Notes under the pieces: generated by a model | The model's database searches: none | Told to the model about the DNA's origin: nothing | The model's input: only the letters and a program-made list of their open reading frames with translations | In this document: positions 18,018 through 25,822 of the stretch, one piece after another | Layout: each line of letters starts with the position of its first letter | How positions within the stretch are numbered: the first letter of the stretch is position 1 | Position numbers and translations under genes: made by a program | NCBI RefSeq assembly: GCF_039655875.1 | Contig: NZ_JBBYXK010000002.1 | Coordinates: 310,001-374,000 of the forward strand | Length of the DNA: 64,000 bases | Direction: 5' to 3' | Source: Emcibacter sp. SYSU 3D8 | Lineage (GTDB): Bacteria; Pseudomonadota; Alphaproteobacteria; SMXS01

Positions 18018-18150
18018 TACCGGTGCACGTAGCCGCCGGCGCATGGGCCTAGACTCGTGCGCTGGGCGGCTCGCATGCGCCCCTTATGGCGGCGACATCG
18101 GCAGCCGGCATCCGGACTGCCCGATTCCCCGGGGAACGCTCCCCTGGCTG

Positions 18151-19515
18151 TCAGGCTGACGCCGTCTGCGCCTCGATCCGCGCCAGGCTGGCGCGGTAGT
18201 GCTTCAGGCCCAGGATCAGCAGGATCACCCCGAACGGGATGCCGATGCAGTTGATCAGCGCCAGCGCCTCGCCCAGCATCTGCTCGTTACGGAAAACGTA
18301 GGTGGTGAGAAATCCCACCATCGTGCTGCCCAGGCTGATCCCCACCACACTCGACAGGAACACATAGAGCGCGCCGATCTTGGCGCGCATCTGGTTGGGC
18401 GTGATCGACAGCAGGGACGCGCCCGCCAGGCCCGCCGGGACCGCGCCCATGAACTGGCACGGACCGAGCAGGAACACCGCCCAGTCCAGGGTCGGCGACC
18501 ACAGGAAAGTCAGGGCGGCGACCGGTCCCAGCGGCGCAGTGCAGATCAGGCTGGCGCGAAGCATGGCGTCGGCATGACCCCGGCGCGCCAGATATCCGGC
18601 GAACCATCCCCCGAAGAATGTCCCCGAGGTGCCGCAGATCAGCAGCACCACGCCATACCAGTACCCGGCATGAATCTGGGTGGTGCCGAACTCGCGCACC
18701 AGATGCTGCACGACCCAGCCGAAATTGGCGTAGGCCACCAGAACCATGGTGGTGAAGGCGACGAGAATATGGGTGAACGTGCGGCCGTGGGATCGCAGGT
18801 GGCGGAAGAACTCGCCCATCTGGGCAGCGCCGCCGACCGCCTCCTCGCTGCGGATTCGGCCGCGGCGGAACGGCTCGCGAATGGTCAGGATCAGCACGGT
18901 CAGCAGCAAGCCGGGCAGGCCGACGCAGATGAAGGCGAGTTGCCACGGCCGCACTTCGCCCAGCAGCCAGACTTCGGTGATGCCGACGGTATTGATCGCG
19001 CCAAGCAGCGTGGCGCCCAGCATCAGCGCCAGGCCGATACCCGTGAGATTGCCCATGGTGAAGACGCTCATGGCCATGGCCAGCTTCTGCCGGGGAAAGT
19101 AGTCGCTGATGATCGAATAGGCCGATGGGCCCAGCGTCGCCTCGCCCACGCCGACGGTGATGCGGGCGACGAACAGATGGACAAAGTTCCCGGCGAGGCC
19201 GCAGGCGGCGGTGGCGAGGCTCCAGAACGTGACGCCCAGGGCGATGATATTGCGCCGGTTGAGCTGGTCCGCAGCCAGCGCGATGGGTACCGACATCAGC
19301 GCATAGAAGATGCCGAAGGGCGGACCCTGCAGCAGGCCGATCTCGAAATCGTTGAGACCCAGATCGGCTTTGATGTCGCTGACCATGATGGCGATGATCT
19401 GCCGATCGAGGAACGACACGATCGAGGCGATGAACAGGATGATGACCACATACCAGGCATAGGCCGGGTTAGGCCATGACGGCTCCGGCGGCCGGGCGGT
19501 GGGGGGTGCCTGCAT
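18151..19515 (-). CDS. Major facilitator superfamily transporter
   Basis: 454 aa with 12 predicted membrane segments. SFLDRQIIAIMVSDIKADLGL after helix 1 and ADQLNRRN in the loop 2-3 region are MFS marks; RITVGVGEATLGPSAYSIISDYFP resembles the spinster-like group often found beside degradation genes in sphingomonad-like bacteria. It would move a small organic compound across the inner membrane by proton coupling; the direction and substrate are unknown. It lies downstream of the TonB receptor array on the same strand, separated by a terminator, so it could form an outer/inner membrane uptake pair with the receptors. Confidence 0.88.
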   Translation of the reverse strand: MQAPPTARPPEPSWPNPAYAWYVVIILFIASIVSFLDRQIIAIMVSDIKADLGLNDFEIGLLQGPPFGIFYALMSVPIALAADQLNRRNIIALGVTFWSLATAACGLAGNFVHLFVARITVGVGEATLGPSAYSIISDYFPRQKLAMAMSVFTMGNLTGIGLALMLGATLLGAINTVGITEVWLLGEVRPWQLAFICVGLPGLLLTVLILTIREPFRRGRIRSEEAVGGAAQMGEFFRHLRSHGRTFTHILVAFTTMVLVAYANFGWVVQHLVREFGTTQIHAGYWYGVVLLICGTSGTFFGGWFAGYLARRGHADAMLRASLICTAPLGPVAALTFLWSPTLDWAVFLLGPCQFMGAVPAGLAGASLLSITPNQMRAKIGALYVFLSSVVGISLGSTMVGFLTTYVFRNEQMLGEALALINCIGIPFGVILLILGLKHYRASLARIEAQTASA

Positions 19516-19618
19516 GGGGGGCCTTCGGTTTGGCGGACGGTGCCGGAACGGCCCGCCCTTTTACTCGAGTTTGACCGAGCGGAAAAGTGGCTGGAGCCGT
19601 TGCCGGTCTCGTGGCCCC

Positions 19619-19648
19619 AAAAACAAGAACGGGCGCCGAAGCGCCCGT
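19619..19648 (-). terminator. UUCG-loop terminator after receptor copy A
   Basis: On the minus strand an 8-bp perfect stem (19629-19636 with 19641-19648) closes a TTCG tetraloop and is followed by TCTTGTTTTT. It terminates the receptor gene ending at 19672 before the MFS gene. Confidence 0.85.
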
Positions 19649-19662
19649 CCAGGTCGAGAATA

Positions 19663-22217
19663 ATGCGGCGTCTAGAAGTGGTAGGCCACTTCCAGGCCAT
19701 AGGTCCGCGGGCGACCATAGATGGTCATGTTCCACAGGCCGGCCACCGAGTTGGCGCCGATCCGCTTGTATTCGTTCAGGATGTTCTTCACGAACGCCGT
19801 CACGCGGTAACGGGAGTCGCGATCTTCCCAGGTGGCCGAGAAGTCCCACAGGAACCGGCTCTCCATCTGGGTGTTGAGCGAGTTGAACACCGAGGTTTCG
19901 GCGGTCGACTGGTAGTTGCCCGTCGTGTTCAGGGCCAGATGGCCACTGTCGGCGAGATCGATGTCATAGGTGATCGAGCCACCGATCTTCCACTTCGGCG
20001 AATACGGCACCTTCAGGTGCCTCAGGTCTTCGTTGATGAACCAGCCATTGGCCAGCGTGTAGCCGGTGTACAGACCGTCGCCGTTCCGGTCGAGCAGGAA
20101 CTGCTTGTACTTGTGGTCCATGTAGGCGGCCGAGAGGTCGATGTGCAACGCGTCGGTGGGCTGCCAGTTGATTTCAGCCTCGACGCCGATGTTGCGCGAC
20201 TTGCCGGCGTTCACGTTGATGGTTTCCTGGGTGGTGTTGCCGGCCACGTCGGTGTAGGGCACCACCTGCGAGCGGATCAGGTCGCTGTACTGGGTGTAGA
20301 ACACCGAGATGTTGGTCTGCAGCGAGTTGTCCAGCCAGCGGGCCTTCAGGCCCAGTTCCGCGTTCCAGTTCTTTTCGGGCTGGAAGGGAATGCAGGTTGT
20401 GGGGCTGGAGCAGGTCTCGGTGTAGCCGCCCGAGATGAAGCCGGTCGCGTAGCTGGCATAGACCATGGCTTCGTCGGTGACCTTGTAATCCACCACGGCG
20501 CGCCAGGTGATCCGGTCCCAATTGTCCTTGGTGTTGACGACCAGGCCGTACTGCTCGTCGGGAAGCGGGAGGACCCGGGGGTCGATGTCGACAGGCTCCA
20601 GACCACCACGCGAGATGACGTTGGAGCGGATGTCGCGGCAGGCGCCGTTGACGTCCGTCGACATGTGCTCGAACGGCGTGTACTGGTTGCACAGGCCGCC
20701 TGCATTGGCGCGGCGGAAGAAGCTCTTCTCGTCGAGCGTCCAGCGGACGCCGGCGGTGAAGCGCAGGCGATCGGTGACGTCATAGCTGCCGTCGAAATAG
20801 ACCGCGTATGTGGTCCGGTCCTGGCTGGCGCCGCCCGTGGCGGGATCGGTCAGATAGGACAGGTCGAGATTGATGAAGCCGCGGTCGTCCAGGAACGGAT
20901 TGCCGTTGATCGGCCGGCCGTAATAGTCATCGGTCTTCGGCAGCAGGCCGGACAGGCCCACGGTCGAGAACGCCCGCATGTCGACGTTGTCTTCCTGATA
21001 GGTGGCGCCGGCGACGAAGTTGAACGGACCGTCGAAATGGGTGGCGGCGCGCAACTCGACCTGGATCTGCTCGCGCTCCAGGTTGCGGCTGGCGTCGAAC
21101 AGGCTGTTGAAGGGCTCGCCCGGATAGGTGCTGGGCAGGATTTCCTTCTGCTCGCGATAGGCGGTGATCAGCTTGAAGTCGACGTCCTCGAGCTTCAGGG
21201 TCTGCTGCAGGTTGTAGCCCATCACCTTGACGTCATGGCCCGACGGGATGCAAAGCCCCTTGGTGTTGTTGTCGAGGCACTGGTTGTCGATGGCCGACAC
21301 CCACTTGCCCGGCTGGTTCACATCACGGCCATCGAAGCCCAGCAGCGGCATTAGCATGGATTGCGGGCCGCCATCCGGATCGATGGCGCCGATGGCCGGC
21401 GAATCGTTCTCGCTGACCACGGACTCCGAATTGTCCCGCAGCATTTCCACGATCAGGTAGGCTTCGTAATTGTCGGTCGGCGTGAACAGCACCTTGAACT
21501 TGCCGGCGAACACTTCGGTGCCGTTGGCACGGCCACCCGCCGCGCGGCCGCTGGTGCCGGGCAGCGCGAACAGTTCCGGCGGGAGCTGCGACGGCGACAA
21601 ACCGAACAGGCCATAGAACGGCACGTTGTTCGGCCAGCCGCTGGCGTCCTTGGTGTTGCTGTAATAGCCGTCGTCGTAGTCGTAGATGGCGGTCATGCGG
21701 ATCGCCAGCTTGTCCTCGACCACCGGCACGTTCACGGCGACCTTGCCCTTGCCGATCTTGCCGTTGTTGCTGTCGAACATGCCGATCTGGAATTCGATGT
21801 CGCCGGTGAATTCGTTCATCTCCGGACGCTTGGTGATGATCGAGATCGCGCCGCCGGTGGCATTCTTGCCGAACAGGGTGCCCTGCGGACCGCGGTAGAC
21901 CTCGACCCGTTCCACGTCGAACAGTTCGACGAACTGGGCCTGCACGTTGTTGAGGCCAAACTCGTCGACCAGGATGGCGACGGAACTGTCCTGGGTCACC
22001 AGGATGCCGTTCTGGCCGGTGCCGCGGATACCGCCCGAGACAGCGCGGAAGCCGGCCATCTGGCCAAGCGCCACACCGGCCGACATGTCCGATACCGCGA
22101 GAATATCGTTACGGAAGGTCTGCGCCAGGGCGGTTTCCGTGATCGCCGTGATGGCGATCGGCACTTCCTGGACGGATTCTTCGCGCTTGGTGCCCGACAC
22201 GGTGACGGACTCGAGGC
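19663..22217. repeat. Tandem duplicated block, copy A (about 2,555 bp)
   Basis: This block corresponds base for base to 22722-25276 (offset 3,059). No difference was seen in the rows compared directly, and the translations of both strands agree throughout. The match starts 9 bases past the stop codon and ends inside the codons after the signal peptide, where differences begin at 22218 and 22222. Both edges therefore lie at functional boundaries rather than in intergenic DNA. Confidence 0.9.
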
Positions 22218-22353
22218 CCTTCGCCATCGGCGCGCCAACGTTGGCGACAGGCGGCGGGACATTGTCCTGCGCGAATGCCGGTCCGGCAAGCATCCCTACG
22301 CCCATGGCCACGGCCATGGCGTAAGTGCTCGCCCTTGTTCTGATGTCCCTCAT
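19672..22353 (-). CDS. TonB-dependent outer-membrane receptor, tandem copy A
   Basis: 893 aa. Signal peptide of about 28 residues (core YAMAVAMGVGMLAGPA, cut after AFA-QD), then a linker and the plug beginning LESVTVSGTKREESVQEVP, containing VEVYRGPQGTLFGKNATGG, and a large beta-barrel ending in GLEVAYHF. From Leu47 to the end (847 residues) it appears identical to copy B, while the first 46 residues, the leader and the promoter differ. It is the OMR-type receptor with an iron-complex-receptor-like fold; the ligand is unknown. GGGGAGG lies just before the ATG. The identical part suggests a very recent duplication or gene conversion. Confidence 0.94.
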   Translation of the reverse strand: MRDIRTRASTYAMAVAMGVGMLAGPAFAQDNVPPPVANVGAPMAKGLESVTVSGTKREESVQEVPIAITAITETALAQTFRNDILAVSDMSAGVALGQMAGFRAVSGGIRGTGQNGILVTQDSSVAILVDEFGLNNVQAQFVELFDVERVEVYRGPQGTLFGKNATGGAISIITKRPEMNEFTGDIEFQIGMFDSNNGKIGKGKVAVNVPVVEDKLAIRMTAIYDYDDGYYSNTKDASGWPNNVPFYGLFGLSPSQLPPELFALPGTSGRAAGGRANGTEVFAGKFKVLFTPTDNYEAYLIVEMLRDNSESVVSENDSPAIGAIDPDGGPQSMLMPLLGFDGRDVNQPGKWVSAIDNQCLDNNTKGLCIPSGHDVKVMGYNLQQTLKLEDVDFKLITAYREQKEILPSTYPGEPFNSLFDASRNLEREQIQVELRAATHFDGPFNFVAGATYQEDNVDMRAFSTVGLSGLLPKTDDYYGRPINGNPFLDDRGFINLDLSYLTDPATGGASQDRTTYAVYFDGSYDVTDRLRFTAGVRWTLDEKSFFRRANAGGLCNQYTPFEHMSTDVNGACRDIRSNVISRGGLEPVDIDPRVLPLPDEQYGLVVNTKDNWDRITWRAVVDYKVTDEAMVYASYATGFISGGYTETCSSPTTCIPFQPEKNWNAELGLKARWLDNSLQTNISVFYTQYSDLIRSQVVPYTDVAGNTTQETINVNAGKSRNIGVEAEINWQPTDALHIDLSAAYMDHKYKQFLLDRNGDGLYTGYTLANGWFINEDLRHLKVPYSPKWKIGGSITYDIDLADSGHLALNTTGNYQSTAETSVFNSLNTQMESRFLWDFSATWEDRDSRYRVTAFVKNILNEYKRIGANSVAGLWNMTIYGRPRTYGLEVAYHF

Positions 22354-22730
22354 GGAACCTCCCCAAATGTTTGTTACAGCGTTCCGGCTTGTGCCGGTCC
22401 TTGATTTCGTTTTCCGTGGAGAATCCCAGCAGCGGCAGCGCGTAAAAGTATCCAGTTCAGATGCTTTTTTAGCCCCTGTCTTCCGGCTAGTTTACGCGCA
22501 ATCCGGGCCCTTCGGCTGCCCCACGCCCTATGGACGTCTGTTGAGTTTCCCCACTTCCATTGGCTCACGCACCAAAAAAATCAGCCTGTGCGGTTACCAA
22601 TCGATCTGACGATAATTCAAATCGCGGCGGGCGTCACCTCAAAAATCAAGCGTGATTGTATGATGCCGACGAGCGGAAAAGAAAGCGGGCGCCGAAGCGC
22701 CCGCCGGTAGCAAAGCAAAGGATGCGGCGT
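22354..22730. other. 377-bp gap between receptor copies A and B
   Basis: No gene is seen. Near 22354-22364 is the GGGGAGG ribosome site of copy A. The middle is unrelated to the gap upstream of copy B and should contain the copy A promoter. The far end (22677-22704) holds the terminator of copy B. Composition is less GC-rich than in the genes, mostly around 22560-22660. Confidence 0.6.
22677..22704 (-). terminator. UUCG-loop terminator after receptor copy B
   Basis: Minus-strand stem GCGGGCGC / GCGCCCGC (22685-22692 with 22697-22704) with a TTCG loop, then TTTCTTTT. The stem differs in sequence from that after copy A although the loop and layout are the same. Confidence 0.82.
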
Positions 22731-25276
22731 CTAGAAGTGGTAGGCCACTTCCAGGCCATAGGTCCGCGGGCGACCATAGATGGTCATGTTCCACAGGCCG
22801 GCCACCGAGTTGGCGCCGATCCGCTTGTATTCGTTCAGGATGTTCTTCACGAACGCCGTCACGCGGTAACGGGAGTCGCGATCTTCCCAGGTGGCCGAGA
22901 AGTCCCACAGGAACCGGCTCTCCATCTGGGTGTTGAGCGAGTTGAACACCGAGGTTTCGGCGGTCGACTGGTAGTTGCCCGTCGTGTTCAGGGCCAGATG
23001 GCCACTGTCGGCGAGATCGATGTCATAGGTGATCGAGCCACCGATCTTCCACTTCGGCGAATACGGCACCTTCAGGTGCCTCAGGTCTTCGTTGATGAAC
23101 CAGCCATTGGCCAGCGTGTAGCCGGTGTACAGACCGTCGCCGTTCCGGTCGAGCAGGAACTGCTTGTACTTGTGGTCCATGTAGGCGGCCGAGAGGTCGA
23201 TGTGCAACGCGTCGGTGGGCTGCCAGTTGATTTCAGCCTCGACGCCGATGTTGCGCGACTTGCCGGCGTTCACGTTGATGGTTTCCTGGGTGGTGTTGCC
23301 GGCCACGTCGGTGTAGGGCACCACCTGCGAGCGGATCAGGTCGCTGTACTGGGTGTAGAACACCGAGATGTTGGTCTGCAGCGAGTTGTCCAGCCAGCGG
23401 GCCTTCAGGCCCAGTTCCGCGTTCCAGTTCTTTTCGGGCTGGAAGGGAATGCAGGTTGTGGGGCTGGAGCAGGTCTCGGTGTAGCCGCCCGAGATGAAGC
23501 CGGTCGCGTAGCTGGCATAGACCATGGCTTCGTCGGTGACCTTGTAATCCACCACGGCGCGCCAGGTGATCCGGTCCCAATTGTCCTTGGTGTTGACGAC
23601 CAGGCCGTACTGCTCGTCGGGAAGCGGGAGGACCCGGGGGTCGATGTCGACAGGCTCCAGACCACCACGCGAGATGACGTTGGAGCGGATGTCGCGGCAG
23701 GCGCCGTTGACGTCCGTCGACATGTGCTCGAACGGCGTGTACTGGTTGCACAGGCCGCCTGCATTGGCGCGGCGGAAGAAGCTCTTCTCGTCGAGCGTCC
23801 AGCGGACGCCGGCGGTGAAGCGCAGGCGATCGGTGACGTCATAGCTGCCGTCGAAATAGACCGCGTATGTGGTCCGGTCCTGGCTGGCGCCGCCCGTGGC
23901 GGGATCGGTCAGATAGGACAGGTCGAGATTGATGAAGCCGCGGTCGTCCAGGAACGGATTGCCGTTGATCGGCCGGCCGTAATAGTCATCGGTCTTCGGC
24001 AGCAGGCCGGACAGGCCCACGGTCGAGAACGCCCGCATGTCGACGTTGTCTTCCTGATAGGTGGCGCCGGCGACGAAGTTGAACGGACCGTCGAAATGGG
24101 TGGCGGCGCGCAACTCGACCTGGATCTGCTCGCGCTCCAGGTTGCGGCTGGCGTCGAACAGGCTGTTGAAGGGCTCGCCCGGATAGGTGCTGGGCAGGAT
24201 TTCCTTCTGCTCGCGATAGGCGGTGATCAGCTTGAAGTCGACGTCCTCGAGCTTCAGGGTCTGCTGCAGGTTGTAGCCCATCACCTTGACGTCATGGCCC
24301 GACGGGATGCAAAGCCCCTTGGTGTTGTTGTCGAGGCACTGGTTGTCGATGGCCGACACCCACTTGCCCGGCTGGTTCACATCACGGCCATCGAAGCCCA
24401 GCAGCGGCATTAGCATGGATTGCGGGCCGCCATCCGGATCGATGGCGCCGATGGCCGGCGAATCGTTCTCGCTGACCACGGACTCCGAATTGTCCCGCAG
24501 CATTTCCACGATCAGGTAGGCTTCGTAATTGTCGGTCGGCGTGAACAGCACCTTGAACTTGCCGGCGAACACTTCGGTGCCGTTGGCACGGCCACCCGCC
24601 GCGCGGCCGCTGGTGCCGGGCAGCGCGAACAGTTCCGGCGGGAGCTGCGACGGCGACAAACCGAACAGGCCATAGAACGGCACGTTGTTCGGCCAGCCGC
24701 TGGCGTCCTTGGTGTTGCTGTAATAGCCGTCGTCGTAGTCGTAGATGGCGGTCATGCGGATCGCCAGCTTGTCCTCGACCACCGGCACGTTCACGGCGAC
24801 CTTGCCCTTGCCGATCTTGCCGTTGTTGCTGTCGAACATGCCGATCTGGAATTCGATGTCGCCGGTGAATTCGTTCATCTCCGGACGCTTGGTGATGATC
24901 GAGATCGCGCCGCCGGTGGCATTCTTGCCGAACAGGGTGCCCTGCGGACCGCGGTAGACCTCGACCCGTTCCACGTCGAACAGTTCGACGAACTGGGCCT
25001 GCACGTTGTTGAGGCCAAACTCGTCGACCAGGATGGCGACGGAACTGTCCTGGGTCACCAGGATGCCGTTCTGGCCGGTGCCGCGGATACCGCCCGAGAC
25101 AGCGCGGAAGCCGGCCATCTGGCCAAGCGCCACACCGGCCGACATGTCCGATACCGCGAGAATATCGTTACGGAAGGTCTGCGCCAGGGCGGTTTCCGTG
25201 ATCGCCGTGATGGCGATCGGCACTTCCTGGACGGATTCTTCGCGCTTGGTGCCCGACACGGTGACGGACTCGAGGC
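22722..25276. repeat. Tandem duplicated block, copy B (about 2,555 bp)
   Basis: Partner of 19663-22217, direct orientation, start-to-start distance 3,059 bp. The lack of visible differences over this length at synonymous as well as coding positions means either a very young duplication or ongoing gene conversion. It also makes this spot prone to assembly collapse or copy-number change by recombination. Confidence 0.9.
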
Positions 25277-25421
25277 GCTTGGCCATCGGCGCGCCGGCAG
25301 GCGCCGCCGCGGCAGGACCGGGCGGAGGGTTCTGCGCCAGGGCCGGCGCGGCAATCAAGGGTGCGCCCATGGCCACGGCCAAGGCGCACACGCTTATGGT
25401 GTGTCTGATTGAAAGCTTCAT
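22731..25421 (-). CDS. TonB-dependent outer-membrane receptor, tandem copy B
   Basis: 896 aa. Signal peptide with core TISVCALAVAMGAPLIAAPALA and cut near ALAQ-N, then a Pro/Ala-rich linker (PPPGPAAAAPAGAP) and, from Leu50 on, 847 residues that appear identical to copy A. The plug has DSSVAILVDEFGLNNVQAQF and the TLFGKNATGG turn. Being identical in the ligand-binding barrel, the two copies should import the same compound; only export signal and expression can differ. GGGGGGAG precedes the ATG. It lies between copy A and the diverged third receptor on the same strand, each behind its own gap of 380-400 bp. Confidence 0.94.
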   Translation of the reverse strand: MKLSIRHTISVCALAVAMGAPLIAAPALAQNPPPGPAAAAPAGAPMAKRLESVTVSGTKREESVQEVPIAITAITETALAQTFRNDILAVSDMSAGVALGQMAGFRAVSGGIRGTGQNGILVTQDSSVAILVDEFGLNNVQAQFVELFDVERVEVYRGPQGTLFGKNATGGAISIITKRPEMNEFTGDIEFQIGMFDSNNGKIGKGKVAVNVPVVEDKLAIRMTAIYDYDDGYYSNTKDASGWPNNVPFYGLFGLSPSQLPPELFALPGTSGRAAGGRANGTEVFAGKFKVLFTPTDNYEAYLIVEMLRDNSESVVSENDSPAIGAIDPDGGPQSMLMPLLGFDGRDVNQPGKWVSAIDNQCLDNNTKGLCIPSGHDVKVMGYNLQQTLKLEDVDFKLITAYREQKEILPSTYPGEPFNSLFDASRNLEREQIQVELRAATHFDGPFNFVAGATYQEDNVDMRAFSTVGLSGLLPKTDDYYGRPINGNPFLDDRGFINLDLSYLTDPATGGASQDRTTYAVYFDGSYDVTDRLRFTAGVRWTLDEKSFFRRANAGGLCNQYTPFEHMSTDVNGACRDIRSNVISRGGLEPVDIDPRVLPLPDEQYGLVVNTKDNWDRITWRAVVDYKVTDEAMVYASYATGFISGGYTETCSSPTTCIPFQPEKNWNAELGLKARWLDNSLQTNISVFYTQYSDLIRSQVVPYTDVAGNTTQETINVNAGKSRNIGVEAEINWQPTDALHIDLSAAYMDHKYKQFLLDRNGDGLYTGYTLANGWFINEDLRHLKVPYSPKWKIGGSITYDIDLADSGHLALNTTGNYQSTAETSVFNSLNTQMESRFLWDFSATWEDRDSRYRVTAFVKNILNEYKRIGANSVAGLWNMTIYGRPRTYGLEVAYHF

Positions 25422-25822
25422 TCGGATTCTCCCCCCGATACGCTTTGTGACACTGGCGGCTTCCGGACTCTCTGCTCCGGTTACCCCCCAGTAAGCGGAC
25501 GATACAAAGCAGACACTGCGGCGTCATCAACAAAGATCAGACATGAATGTATTTTTTCTGTTTTCCGCCTTTCGTGCTCTTTATGCAACACCCCCAGACA
25601 TCTTCGAGCCTAAAACCACTGATGACCCAAGGGGTATCCTGTGTTTTCCGGAACCATGCAAACTCGCACCTCATTTGCGGAAACATCACATTAAAACAGT
25701 CCCTAATGTTCTTTTCTTTCGTCTCTCTAGGTCACGAAAAAAGGGCGGACGCCGAAGCGCCCGCCCTAAAGTGTCAGTCGGATTCGTAAGGCGCGGCGTC
25801 GCCGCCGCACCCTTCGAACGGC
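25422..25822. other. 401-bp gap between receptor copy B and receptor C
   Basis: No gene is seen. It contains the GGGGGGAG ribosome site of copy B near 25430-25437, a CCGGA/TCCGG inverted repeat close by (25464-25481), and a markedly AT-rich stretch about 25535-25735 in an otherwise GC-rich window. The AT-rich part is likely the copy B promoter region. The far end holds the terminator of receptor C. Confidence 0.55.
25737..25766 (-). terminator. UUCG-loop terminator after receptor C
   Basis: Minus-strand stem GGGCGG plus CGC with one mismatch (25743-25752 with 25757-25766), TTCG loop, then TTTTTT (25737-25742). It is the third terminator of this layout in the receptor array. Confidence 0.85.

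Noticed and set aside
19540-21354. 600-codon plus-strand frame, repeated at 22656-24413
   Set aside because: Both are antisense to the receptor copies. They are duplicated only because the receptors are.
19663-25276. Tandem repeat as a composite transposon or IS-mediated duplication
   Set aside because: No transposase, terminal inverted repeats or target-site duplications were seen at the block edges.
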